NCBI GenBank assembly: GCA_027577415.1
Contig: JANBQS010000831.1
Coordinates: forward strand, 1 to 11,411
From: Coemansia sp. RSA 922
Lineage: Eukaryota > Kickxellomycota > Kickxellomycetes > Kickxellales > Kickxellaceae
DNA length: 11,411 nt
Direction of reading: 5' to 3'
Below the pieces are notes generated by a model that saw nothing but the letters and a program-made list of their open reading frames with translations, searched no databases and was not told where the DNA came from. The position numbers were made by a program, and so were the translations under genes. The number at the start of each line of letters is the position of its first letter. Within the stretch, counting starts at the first letter, position 1. Positions 1 to 7,204 of the stretch are shown in pieces.

Positions 1-1518
1 AGCAACTTTCGAGCGATCGCTTACCCGCTTTATTTTTGCCAGGCCAAACTGGAACTCTCTAGCACTTCCAATGACGTGAAGTACTTGCAAGTGGACAGCC
101 TTGGCCTTGGGTATCCCTCGCATCATCTGGCCAAGGAAATAGTCATCGAAGTGAGCGACCGAGCTGTTTACTCGGGCGAGGCGCTGAAGTTGCTGTCGCA
201 AGAGCCATACGATGGTTGCGCCTTTCCGCTGGCTCGCACTCTTACATTTGCGATTGTTACAGATGAAGACGAGGGTGGGGATGGCATGACTAGCCTGGCG
301 ATAGCTGCGGCCACCATCAGCGCATTTGTGCAACGAGTCAAGGGCATGACACCCGTAGCCACTAAAATTGGAGTGCGACCAAGCGGCTTTGCCAGGCCGC
401 ACTACGTCACAGGCCATCTCTTCAGTATTCTGGTCTCACAACTCTTCCAGCTCGTCAGCAGCGTCGAATATGTTTCCTATTTCGACTCACATGTACCAAT
501 GGTACTGCAGCTGGATTCTATTCGCAACCTATCGCACATTCGGTACGCCTTTGAAAGCAGTGTTGATCAGCTTATACAACTGGCGCGACTCAACGCGCCG
601 ACACTACAGTCGCTTACTATCGAATCCGAGCTAGATATTGACGTTTCGGGCCTTCTCAGGGACGATTACGGCAACTATGTAACCTACCCGCGCTTACTCT
701 CATTAAAGCTGTGGGATCTTGGAACTCACGTTGCGCCACAGCGACTAGCATTTAAGGGCGCCGTTCCGTTTCCTTCTCTTCGGGCTCTACGCATGTGGCT
801 AAGCCATTCATTCGAGGACGACACGTTTTTCAGGGGCAATGCGTTGACTCTAGAGAGCTTGGAAATTCGGCTCGGCGACTCTATCATTCAAGCGATTCGC
901 AGACACAACGTATTTACACCTGGTAGTCATCCAAAGCTGCAACATGTCGGCGTCGAGTATTTGGACGGCATTCAACCCAATTGTCTTACCACCATCGCCG
1001 AGGCAGTAGAATTTGAGCTCAGCATCGGTCCCAAGGCAACAGTGCGAGATATTGGCTGCCTTCCATCCAGCATGGTGATGGCAACCTTTATCTCATCGCT
1101 GGGCAAGCACGCTTGCATTCAAGTTCTGATGCTACCACATTTATCGCTGGAGCTCTGGGACGTTATCACCCTTATCAAATCACTCCCGCTTCTGTCCGAC
1201 CTACATACGATGTCTCCAAGAATTGGTTTGATGCCTGCTGGTATCACTCATGATGACCTTCCCTCGTTTATGATCTCGACTTTTGCCCCGATGGGTGAGA
1301 AATTCAGGTGCTGGCATCTCAACATTTGTAGTATGGAATCATTCGCTGCAGAAGCCCAGTGCGTGTTGTTGTTGGCGTTGGTGTGCCCCAACTATGCCGC
1401 CACTGCGCCTAGTGTACATAGCGCATTCATGGATAAAATGGAAGAGACTATCGCCTCAGCTATGTTTAAGCAGTATGCACCCCGGTTACGTCGTTTGCTG
1501 TCTTACAAACTTTGTTGA
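1..1518 (+). CDS. F-box/LRR-like protein, 5' partial (C-terminal 505 residues)
   Basis: The frame is open from base 1, so the start lies outside the window. The first ATG at 71 is out of frame and stops at once, so it is not the start. The visible product is 505 residues. It shows irregular leucine-rich stretches (for example FPSLRALRMWL and LTLESLEIRLGD) and ends in a basic APRLRRLL motif. The segments NFRAIAYPLY (visible residues 2-11), GYPSHHLAKE (37-46) and PYDGCAFPLAR (about 70-80) match, from memory, hallmark blocks of a large uncharacterised family in Kickxellales fungi. By that comparison roughly 60 N-terminal residues are missing, where a short F-box-like helix region is expected. 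A likely role is substrate recognition in an SCF-type ubiquitin ligase; this is inferred and no catalytic residues are expected. The reading frame is intact, with no stops or frameshifts. Family call is fairly confident; molecular function is unknown. Confidence 0.8.
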   Translation, partial: SNFRAIAYPLYFCQAKLELSSTSNDVKYLQVDSLGLGYPSHHLAKEIVIEVSDRAVYSGEALKLLSQEPYDGCAFPLARTLTFAIVTDEDEGGDGMTSLAIAAATISAFVQRVKGMTPVATKIGVRPSGFARPHYVTGHLFSILVSQLFQLVSSVEYVSYFDSHVPMVLQLDSIRNLSHIRYAFESSVDQLIQLARLNAPTLQSLTIESELDIDVSGLLRDDYGNYVTYPRLLSLKLWDLGTHVAPQRLAFKGAVPFPSLRALRMWLSHSFEDDTFFRGNALTLESLEIRLGDSIIQAIRRHNVFTPGSHPKLQHVGVEYLDGIQPNCLTTIAEAVEFELSIGPKATVRDIGCLPSSMVMATFISSLGKHACIQVLMLPHLSLELWDVITLIKSLPLLSDLHTMSPRIGLMPAGITHDDLPSFMISTFAPMGEKFRCWHLNICSMESFAAEAQCVLLLALVCPNYAATAPSVHSAFMDKMEETIASAMFKQYAPRLRRLLSYKLC

Positions 1519-1534
1519 TTTGAGTGAAGATGAA

Positions 1535-1540
1535 AATAAA
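1535..1540 (+). terminator. AATAAA polyadenylation signal
   Basis: A perfect AATAAA lies 17 bases after the stop codon of the F-box/LRR-like gene ending at 1518. Spacing and A-rich context fit a fungal polyadenylation signal for that gene. Confidence 0.5.
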
Positions 1541-2182
1541 AACGAAAATACTTTATAGTTGCTCTTTCTGCCGTGGCGGTAGTGGCTGCTCATATGGAAA
1601 GCAAAAAAAAAAATCAGACTGCAGTCCAACTCATTTCGCTTCCATGTAAAAAATATATAATATTTTTTTTAGCAATTCTTCAAACCTTTAAACTTTTGGC
1701 AGTCAAATGCTGATCACAGTTACAAGTTATAGCAACAAACATCAAGTTTTACTCTGGATAGACAGTATTATTTTTGTCCAATAGCATGCGTAATATGTAG
1801 GTCTGGTGTGCGTGTAGGAATGTAGACAGGTCGGTTTATCGTTTTTCTGAGAGAAGGGACATCTGGCCCTTTTCCTTACAACAGCACTTTAACGTCTCGC
1901 TGCCCCCAATGCTCGAAGAAGACAAAAGAAAGTGAGCACAGGCAGATGAGAATACTATTATGTTCAAAGCCGCGTAGGCATTTATCACCATGACACCATC
2001 AGAAGACTTTCTTTTAAGCTGCTCTCCTTTGAGGAAAAGAAAATTATAGGGGTTCTGTTGTCATTATTTTGTGGTATCCATGTCATAACATGTGTCTTTA
2101 TGTCAATTTGATGTCACTATTGGATGACCTCACTGCTCCCTTCCACCTTCTTTCTCTTATCCTTGCTGACTGAAAATCCAAC
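1541..2182. other. AT-rich intergenic region, no convincing gene
   Basis: About 640 bases between the first F-box/LRR-like gene and the TATA box of the orphan gene. It holds A/T homopolymer runs near 1600-1670 and a 17-base segment at 1768-1784 that recurs at 5719-5735. On the minus strand, 1980-1876 is an open stretch without an ATG whose translation contains ILICLCSLSF, faintly like the zinc-finger microproteins elsewhere in the window. No complete ORF, tRNA or transposon end is visible. Confidence 0.5.
1768..1784. repeat. 17-base direct repeat, copy 1 (contains CCAAT)
   Basis: The sequence TTATTTTTGTCCAATAG occurs here and, identically and in the same orientation, at 5719-5735. It contains a CCAAT pentamer. 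The second copy sits just downstream of a zinc-finger microprotein gene and overlaps its polyadenylation signal. Here the AATAAA is not complete, since the flanking base differs. Confidence 0.6.
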
Positions 2183-2190
2183 TATAAAAT
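2183..2190 (+). promoter_or_regulatory. TATA box of the 114-residue orphan gene
   Basis: TATAAAAT in the context AACTATAAAATAAA, 136 bases upstream of the ATG at 2319. Transcription starting 25-35 bases downstream would give a leader of about 100 bases that is pyrimidine-rich (CTTTCTTGTATCCCTACTTT). Confidence 0.5.
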
Positions 2191-2318
2191 AAAAAGAAAG
2201 TGGAGCGCCCACATTTTTCACTTTCTTGTATCCCTACTTTTCCTTGTCTGCAAACTATCAGTATTCTTTAGCCATTAAACTAACACAAATATCTGACTAT
2301 CTACCTGTGCTACTGAAC

Positions 2319-2663
2319 ATGAGCTACATTGGATTCGCAGAAAATGTAGCCTCCCTTAAAAAACTCATTGCTGAGGATACGCATGAAACTCGCATCGTGT
2401 TTTATTTCCCCAAATACACGGAGGGATATACTATATCTAAGGAAAGCAGAGCACTCGCTAGAACTCTGAGCAAAGAAGATAGTACTAGCATCTATATATA
2501 CAAGGGTAATGACAGCCATGTTCTTGATAATGATCTTGACAGCCCGTGGTATCAGCAGAGAGTAGACTTTGATGATTTTGAAAGAGTCCATCAGTATATT
2601 GGAGACGCTCTAAAAGCCATGAAAGTCAGCTTCAAAGCGTTCGAATCCATGGCAACGTCGTAG
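2319..2663 (+). CDS. Orphan small protein, 114 residues
   Basis: I do not recognise this protein. The frame is open further upstream, but only from a TTG; the first in-frame ATG is 2319 (MSYIGFAENV), preceded by a leader with a TATA box at 2183. The product has no cysteine, no signal peptide and no membrane segment. It is rich in charged and aromatic residues: an RIVFYF strand-like segment near 25-30, TSIYIYKG near 56-63 and an acidic stretch DFDDFERVHQYIGDALKAMK near 83-102 that should form a helix. The alternation of helix, strand, helix, strand suggests a small soluble alpha/beta fold, but I cannot name it. It is more than three times the length expected for a chance ORF in such AT-rich DNA. 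It stands alone between the first F-box/LRR-like gene and the first zinc-finger microprotein. Coding status is likely; function unknown. Confidence 0.6.
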   Translation: MSYIGFAENVASLKKLIAEDTHETRIVFYFPKYTEGYTISKESRALARTLSKEDSTSIYIYKGNDSHVLDNDLDSPWYQQRVDFDDFERVHQYIGDALKAMKVSFKAFESMATS

Positions 2664-3074
2664 ACTTTAGCAAGGCTGCCTATCAGTTTGGTACTTCAAT
2701 TTTTTTTGCAATACAGCTTAGTTGTGAGGTTCGCAGTTGTTTTAAATAGTAAACATATAAACTTTGAAACAAGATAAAACTTCCCCGATTTTCCGTCTAA
2801 TGTTGAGCAGGAAAATATATAAATACTAAGCCAAAATACTTTGATAACCATGGGCAGACGTTGTTTCCTGTGATGTCACATATAAGCACTAGGTGACACC
2901 AGCCACCGCCTTTGTTTCAGAGAGCGGCTTTATATTTTATAATATCAGCGACAGATGAGTAAATAATCTTCAAGCCGATAAAGTAGCTGAGCAAGTGTGT
3001 GCCATAAAAGTAGTATTCAAAGGTACTATGAAAAAAGTAGTGATCAACATAGTGGTGGCTCCTTACCGATACTT
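2664..3074. other. AT-rich intergenic region
   Basis: About 410 bases between the orphan gene and the convergent zinc-finger gene that ends at 3075. It contains several TATA-like strings (near 2813-2825 and 2930-2945) and a TGATGTCACATATAAG segment near 2872-2887. No ORF with a plausible start and protein-like composition is visible on either strand. Confidence 0.4.
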
Positions 3075-3215
3075 CTAGTCAGAATTAGCCAACGCTTCGC
3101 CCGCTGCCTTGGTCTTTGCGGCACACTTTTTCAAGTGGTTTTTAAAATGGGCCTCATTGTCGTACTCTCGATGACAGTGATGGCACGTAGTTCTAGTTGG
3201 TGGACGCTTTACCAT
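3075..3215 (-). CDS. Single zinc-finger microprotein 1 (46 residues)
   Basis: The product is one C2HC zinc finger with a short basic N-terminus (MVKRPPTRTT) and a basic/alanine tail ending ALANSD. Ligands are C11, C14, H27 and C31 (C-x2-C-x12-H-x3-C). The usual hydrophobic core of classical C2H2 fingers is present: aromatic Y at +4 and F at +10 after the second Cys. The start is placed at the ATG at 3215 because the three related ORFs at 5753-5908, 9072-9197 and 9748-9864 also begin 8-13 residues before the first ligand. The frame stays open upstream to an ATG at 3299, which would add a hydrophobic stretch that looks untranslated. A TATA box lies 108 bases upstream. A CTAAC followed by ACAG ends 3 bases before the ATG and could be the 3' end of a leader intron. 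A nucleic-acid or protein-binding role is inferred only from the fold. Confidence 0.6.
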   Translation of the reverse strand: MVKRPPTRTTCHHCHREYDNEAHFKNHLKKCAAKTKAAGEALANSD

Positions 3216-3322
3216 GATCTGTTGAGATTGAAAGGTTAGTGTTGTTCGATATAGTAAAAAGAAATTTATGAGAAAAAAGCTGATGGTGTTTAAATACATC
3301 AATCCCTCCAAATCATGGCAAG

Positions 3323-3330
3323 TATTTATA
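3323..3330 (-). promoter_or_regulatory. TATA box of zinc-finger microprotein 1
   Basis: Minus-strand TATAAATA in the context CACTATAAATACTTG, 108 bases upstream of the ATG at 3215. The spacing resembles that of microproteins 3 and 4 (about 90-105 bases). Confidence 0.45.
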
Positions 3331-3883
3331 GTGCGTATTTAAGGTCATGTGTAGCAGTCGCTACAAAAGATTATATAGACATAGTAGGATGCTATCTATT
3401 TGGCAACAGCTGTCACCAGCTGGAATACTATTCGTGGTGCTTTTTAAGAGATGCTCTAGAGGAAATGATGCAGTGTAAGACAATTACTGCAATATAGCAA
3501 AGAGAGGTAACTATACGCCGATTACGAATGTATGCAATTACTATGCTTGCTTATTTTTAGGTGCTCACAACTCTACAATTGTTATTGAAATTTCTTGTAT
3601 TTCTATATAAAAACTACCCGTACCTTAATTTCCTAGTTAGCATTCTTCAAAAAGAAGAACATGCATTATTGTGTGTTTGCAAGCAAGAAAGTGCTGTTGT
3701 GTCTGCTTGCATTCTTTCTTGGGCATTTATAAATATATAATTGATAAAAGCTATTCAATTCTTGTCCGCAATTTAGAACGCTAGTTCAATGGATTTGTAT
3801 CAGGTGCGCTATTTTTTTTACGAGTCTTGTATTGTAGAATACTGTAATAGATAATAGAAAATTTTAATTAGACAAACCATGGA
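3331..3883. other. AT-rich intergenic region
   Basis: About 550 bases between the promoter of microprotein 1 and the 3' end of the second F-box/LRR-like gene. A 60-codon plus-strand ORF (3315-3497) overlaps the promoter of microprotein 1 and has no supporting motif. On the minus strand a 30-codon ATG ORF (3726-3637) contains a Cys/His cluster that does not keep the zinc-finger spacing. A minus-strand ATTAAA at 3868-3863, 16 bases after the stop of the F-box gene, is a possible polyadenylation signal for it. Confidence 0.4.
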
Positions 3884-5521
3884 CTATATTTCGTAAGTAA
3901 TGACGTCGGCCAAGTGAGGATAGCGATCCTTGTACTCGTCGATAAATGCCCTAATGATGGGTTCGAGTGGCTCTGGTACCGATAGCTCTTTAAGCGCGCC
4001 CGTGTTCAGGATGAAGGCTTTTATGCCACAGGCACTAACCGCAAAAGGACAATCCTCATCTAACGCGATTATCATAACGGATGCTAGCTTTTCGCCCCAA
4101 GTCAACGGCAGATCTGCGCAAATATACAGCGACTCATCTTCAGCAAGACTCTCAACAGTCGCAGTACCGAATTCCAAGCAGTATGCCTGAAGCTCTGTCA
4201 GATTGGACAGTCGAGCTATTAGTTTGCAGAGTGTCGCATAGTTGATTGAAGCCATTCCGAGCATCGTGAGATTTGCCCAGCGAATCTGTTCCAGGTCTAG
4301 GTTAAATATTTTAAAGTTGAGCTCCAAAGCTGCCGTCCGTCCAATGCAGATATTGGTGAAAAAGTGGTTAATGATGTTGCACAATTTGGCCACCTCCTCT
4401 GGGCTGTACGCATAGATATCGATGTGCAAATCTCGAACCCAAGTAAACTTTAGTCGGCTGCAATTGGCGATGTCGTCGAATGAGCCGGTTAAGCGGACTG
4501 ACTCTAGCTCAGTAAACGGGACATCGGCGTACAACAAATCGCAGTCGGGAGTGCAATTTTGTATAGCCAATTGAGTGAGCGCGGGAAAGACAAGCTGGTC
4601 ACAATTGTGTGCACCCGAGATTGTTTTGCTTTGAACCTCGTCCTCGGTGGCTTCTTCGACAGAATAGTCAAAGAAAAGATGCAGAACAGTCAGTTGACTA
4701 AACACAATAGGTCGGGTAAATATATCGTAGCGAAAGTGGTGCCAGGCAAAGTTTCGTGGGACACTGTCCAGCTTCAACACTTTTAGCGTCTCGCCACAGA
4801 TGCTAGGAAGTACACGATCCGCTGACGAGTCTAGATAGAGCTCAAGCACCGCGATTTTTCTCAAAAAATGAGAAAAGTCAAGCGGAATTCGCGCCCCTGC
4901 TCTAAGGACTTGTAACTGTCCGCCATAAAGAGATACAAGGTTGGCGTAAACAAAATCCTCTGTGCTTCTGAATATAGGACAGCCCAAGTTAAGCTCAGCT
5001 ATACCACGCATGTTTTGTCCAAAGTACTGCATAGTGCGCGCAACATCCGCAATTGTCTGCTCGTCGATGTCATCTGGCTCGGCGAAATGACCGCATGAAA
5101 ACGATGGGAAAGTAATCGATAACGTGTTGATGCGAAGCCAGTCCACATGGTCCAGTTTGAGAATCCCCAGTACGATATGTTGCAAGTGATCGAGAGTAAC
5201 ACCACCTGACATCTCGATTGTAATACGCTTGGCTTTTAAAATACAGTCGCGTAAGCAAATCAGTTCGGCATTGGAAGTCCACGACATGTGAGTGCTGTGA
5301 ATAGACTCGTCGATAGGAGAGTCGCGGTTGGTGCATGCCTCGGAAACCTCGACAAAGACGTGATCAAAAACAAATATCTCTGCAAGTTTAACCCATGCTC
5401 GACAGACGGCTAGTAGAGGCAATTTTTCTTTCCACTCGTTCAGTCTGTCGGCCGGAGTAACTGCCACGTGGTACAAAATCTGGGCAAGAACAGTCGTGGG
5501 AAGGTCATTAATATGAAGCAT
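3884..5521 (-). CDS. F-box/LRR-like protein, complete (545 residues)
   Basis: The protein starts MLHINDLPTTVLAQILYHVA, an F-box-like first helix (LP-x2-VL-x2-IL), followed by LLAVCRAWVKLAEIFVFDHV (about 36-55), the second and third F-box helices. The remaining 480 residues are irregular leucine-rich repeats, for example ITVLELYL-like KIAVLELYL (222-230), ETLKVLKLDSVPRNFAWHHF (254-273) and FPALTQLAIQNCTPDCDLLY (322-341), ending PHLADV. From memory these blocks recur in a very large Kickxellales family, and this copy looks intact. The frame is open 30 codons further upstream, but only from a GTG; 5521 is the first ATG and opens directly with the F-box, so I chose it. Expected role: substrate receptor that binds Skp1 through the F-box and targets through the LRR region for ubiquitination, inferred from the architecture. 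It belongs to a different subfamily from the gene at 1-1518, so the two are not a recent tandem duplication. Confidence 0.85.
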   Translation of the reverse strand: MLHINDLPTTVLAQILYHVAVTPADRLNEWKEKLPLLAVCRAWVKLAEIFVFDHVFVEVSEACTNRDSPIDESIHSTHMSWTSNAELICLRDCILKAKRITIEMSGGVTLDHLQHIVLGILKLDHVDWLRINTLSITFPSFSCGHFAEPDDIDEQTIADVARTMQYFGQNMRGIAELNLGCPIFRSTEDFVYANLVSLYGGQLQVLRAGARIPLDFSHFLRKIAVLELYLDSSADRVLPSICGETLKVLKLDSVPRNFAWHHFRYDIFTRPIVFSQLTVLHLFFDYSVEEATEDEVQSKTISGAHNCDQLVFPALTQLAIQNCTPDCDLLYADVPFTELESVRLTGSFDDIANCSRLKFTWVRDLHIDIYAYSPEEVAKLCNIINHFFTNICIGRTAALELNFKIFNLDLEQIRWANLTMLGMASINYATLCKLIARLSNLTELQAYCLEFGTATVESLAEDESLYICADLPLTWGEKLASVMIIALDEDCPFAVSACGIKAFILNTGALKELSVPEPLEPIIRAFIDEYKDRYPHLADVITYEI

Positions 5522-5717
5522 AGTGAATAGATAATTCAATAAAAATAAACTACAAGAAAAAAGTGTTGAGAAGAAAAGGGGCCAGGTATGTCGTGCCAGT
5601 TGCCATATCACGTTGTCAGATGTGCATGCTTCGTGTGCTGATTTCCGTTATGAATTGCAGCATGCATTAATCCGATTGTCACCTTGGATGTCTTTAATTT
5701 GCGACTTGGAACTCGGT

Positions 5718-5723
5718 TTTATT
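5718..5723 (-). terminator. AATAAA polyadenylation signal of microprotein 2
   Basis: Minus-strand AATAAA lies 30 bases after the stop of the zinc-finger ORF ending at 5753, inside CTATTGGACAAAAATAAAA. It overlaps the 17-base repeat at 5719-5735. It supports this tiny ORF as a real transcription unit. Confidence 0.45.
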
Positions 5724-5735
5724 TTTGTCCAATAG
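5719..5735. repeat. 17-base direct repeat, copy 2 (contains CCAAT)
   Basis: Identical to 1768-1784 and in the same orientation. It lies in the presumed 3' untranslated region of microprotein 2 and also about 200 bases upstream of the start of the F-box gene at 5521, so it could be a CCAAT promoter element for that gene instead. Confidence 0.6.
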
Positions 5736-5752
5736 AAAAGTATTCACTTGTA

Positions 5753-5908
5753 TTATATAGGAAATAAATACTTAACGTCGTCGTCCAGAATCTGTTCTCC
5801 ATTCCTGAAGGCAGACTTTACGCACATCCACTTGTGGTCAGTAAGGTCGGTTGGGTATTTGAACTCGACTTTGCAGTATCTGCAAATCAAGATAATGTGT
5901 TCGTTCAT
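5753..5908 (-). CDS. Single zinc-finger microprotein 2 (51 residues)
   Basis: This ORF is too short to be called by usual length cut-offs. It begins MNEHIILI and carries one finger with ligands C9, C12, H25 and C29 (C-x2-C-x12-H-x3-C). F at +4 and L at +10 after the second Cys give the full classical finger core. A short tail follows (VKSAFRNGEQILDDDVKYLF) with three consecutive aspartates. An AATAAA follows the stop by 30 bases, and a TATATA string lies at 5962-5957, about 50 bases before the ATG. A CTAACC lies 19 bases before the ATG, as in microproteins 1 and 3. A single finger is usually too weak for specific DNA binding, so a protein-binding or dimeric role is possible. No function can be assigned. 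Confidence 0.6.
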   Translation of the reverse strand: MNEHIILICRYCKVEFKYPTDLTDHKWMCVKSAFRNGEQILDDDVKYLFPI

Positions 5909-5920
5909 TTTGAAATAAGG

Positions 5921-6274
5921 TTAGCGATATTTTTTTACAGTGATAGTGTAGATAGGTATATAGTAAGGCGAAGAAGAGCGTTGAGTATTTCTTCGGCCGC
6001 CTCCCTTTTTTGTAACTTTTAGTGGCGAAAAAGTCCTATGGCGACAAAATCGTGGATATGAATATCTATCTGATAGATAGATATGATACAAGCATGGCTT
6101 TTTCCCGGACGTGCATTTTTTTGATACAAAATAAACCTGGGTGGGATTAAGACTAATCTCCAGGTTAAAGATGCGCAGATCCACGTACACATGATGGAAA
6201 CCCTCGCCTAAGAAATACAAAGCGCCAAGAGCCTGGTCGATTTTGCATGCGATGCCCACGTTGTCTTTTGCCAT
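5921..6274 (-). CDS. Doubtful ORF, 117 residues
   Basis: An ATG in a good start context (TTTACCATGGC) opens a frame whose first 45 residues look protein-like (MAKDNVGIACKIDQALGALY, then FLGEGFHHVYVDLRIFNLEI). The rest is basic and low in complexity, runs through the GATA-repeat sequence at 6063-6088 and overlaps the likely promoter of microprotein 2. A second minus-strand frame (6488-6165, 107 codons, strongly basic) overlaps it, so chance ORFs are plausible here. It may be a first exon, a decayed gene fragment or noncoding. I recognise no family. Confidence 0.2.
   Translation of the reverse strand: MAKDNVGIACKIDQALGALYFLGEGFHHVYVDLRIFNLEISLNPTQVYFVSKKCTSGKKPCLYHIYLSDRYSYPRFCRHRTFSPLKVTKKGGGRRNTQRSSSPYYIPIYTITVKKYR
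6063..6088. promoter_or_regulatory. Cluster of six GATA motifs with an inverted repeat
   Basis: Two minus-strand GATA sites (6063-6066 and 6067-6070) abut four plus-strand sites (6072-6075, 6076-6079, 6080-6083 and 6085-6088). The arms 6062-6070 and 6076-6084 form a 9-base inverted repeat with a 5-base loop. Fungal GATA factors bind paired sites of this kind, often for nitrogen or iron control. It lies about 155 bases upstream of the start of microprotein 2. A decayed CTAT microsatellite is an equally simple explanation. Confidence 0.35.
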
Positions 6275-6557
6275 GGTAAATATTGCCAAGAATTGGATAT
6301 AAATGCTTTCTACTATTGCTTAGGCAAGTTTGATTTAGAGAAAGAGGTCCACTTCTTTGTCCATTTTGCTGTATGTGCACTTTAAAGACAAATTTTCTTG
6401 GCTTGGACATGCTTTGTGCAAATCGGCTTTCATGCTTGGCATGTGCCCAGCGCATTCCCCCTTTCCCTTCTTTTCTCTTAGCGCTCATATTTTTTTATCA
6501 GCTGGGACGCTCAAGGCAGCAGACCAAGTTGACCACAGCGACTGCTGAGTTGGCCAG

Positions 6558-6565
6558 TATAAAAG
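6558..6565 (+). promoter_or_regulatory. TATA box of the secreted-protein gene
   Basis: TATAAAAG in the context GGCCAGTATAAAAGGTCTGC, a canonical TATA box. Transcription should start near 6585-6595, just before the 5' splice site at 6591, giving a leader of about 140 bases after splicing. Confidence 0.65.
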
Positions 6566-6590
6566 GTCTGCTCCTCCACACGATGGAGAA

Positions 6591-6652
6591 GTAAGATACC
6601 ACAGTTTCGCTATTAACAATACTCGTTTACTAATTGCTACATCAACACTTAG
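6591..6652 (+). other. Probable 62-base spliceosomal intron in the 5' leader
   Basis: The segment has a GTAAGA donor at 6591-6596, a near-perfect branch site TACTAAT at 6628-6634 and a CACTTAG acceptor ending at 6652, 18 bases after the branch site. Length and element order are typical of fungal introns. It precedes the ATG at 6794 and so lies in the untranslated leader. A small ATG just upstream (6583) reads MEK-stop if unspliced. If spliced, it continues in a frame different from that of the secreted protein and stops at 6791, 2 bases before its ATG. Confidence 0.6.
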
Positions 6653-6793
6653 GTTAAATCCAATTGCTACATATCTCAAGCTTGTCTTTACTTTTCCATT
6701 TTATTTTTCTGTCTTTTCTGTTGTGAAGGATACACCTTGCCTCTATCGTTTATTATTCTGTTGCTACTTGCACTATTTCACCCCCATCTAAGA

Positions 6794-7057
6794 ATGAATA
6801 TCAGTAAGAGTACTATTGTTTCTATTGCTGCCATGCTGGTTGGTATGCAGCACATGTCTGTTGCTCTTGCCGCACCAGTTTCCGAGGATTTCCCTCTCTG
6901 GGTATTTAAATTTATTATGCCATGTCCCGGCGCTGAGGGCCGGATTGAGTGTACTGGCAGTAGTGGATTAATGGTCTGCAATCACTCGAGATGGACAATC
7001 CTCTCTAATTGTCCTGAGGGCACTTCTTGCCAAGAGAGCACCAACACCTGCTCCTAG
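6794..7057 (+). CDS. Small secreted six-cysteine protein, CBM19-like
   Basis: Residues 1-26 form a clear signal peptide: basic start MNISKS, hydrophobic core TIVSIAAMLVGM and a VALA-AP cleavage site. The mature peptide is about 61 residues with six cysteines (44, 53, 62, 73, 79 and 86), enough for three disulfides. The order C...G..-x-C...G-x3-C-x4-W-x5-C-x2-GT-x-C...C is that of chitin-binding CBM19-type modules of fungi, and W66 sits where a sugar-stacking aromatic is expected. One N-glycosylation sequon (NHS, 63-65) is present. The first in-frame ATG is 6794; the frame extends upstream only to a TTG. The protein is a lone module with no catalytic domain, so it may bind its own or another organism's chitin, or act as an effector-like protein outside the cell. 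TATA box and leader intron support expression. Family assignment is by cysteine pattern only. Confidence 0.7.
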   Translation: MNISKSTIVSIAAMLVGMQHMSVALAAPVSEDFPLWVFKFIMPCPGAEGRIECTGSSGLMVCNHSRWTILSNCPEGTSCQESTNTCS

Positions 7058-7204
7058 GCAAGTGCTCTTCCAGAACTGCTAGCCAGCTGTCATAGAATAA
7101 CCTCAACATGGCTACTCCACTGGTCTGACACTATCATGCACCTTTTCTAGACTATTTTTTTACATGTCAAATAGTCAACTACAATATATTTTTTGAATAC
7201 CTTG

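Noticed and set aside
1891..1990. Plus-strand frame with CPQCSKKTKESEH, considered as a zinc finger
   Set aside because: There is no ATG before the Cys pair, the His spacing is too short, and it lies opposite the minus-strand candidate relic; at most one could be real.
3315..3497. 60-codon plus-strand ORF starting with ATG
   Set aside because: It overlaps the promoter of microprotein 1, and has no motif, no promoter of its own and no recognisable similarity.
3637..3726. Minus-strand 30-codon ORF with a C-x5-H-x3-C-x-H cluster, considered as a further zinc-finger microprotein
   Set aside because: The spacing does not match the family, the aromatic core position is missing, and the TATA-like string is directly at the ATG.
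5522..5611. Membrane-like N-terminal extension of the complete F-box protein
   Set aside because: It starts with GTG, and the first ATG (5521) opens directly with the F-box.
6165..6488. 107-codon basic minus-strand ORF
   Set aside because: It overlaps another frame of similar length, and its composition (K/R/S-rich without pattern) looks like chance translation of less AT-rich DNA.
6737..6793. Extra hydrophobic segment before the secreted protein
   Set aside because: It begins with TTG in the leader; the ATG at 6794 gives a complete signal peptide by itself.
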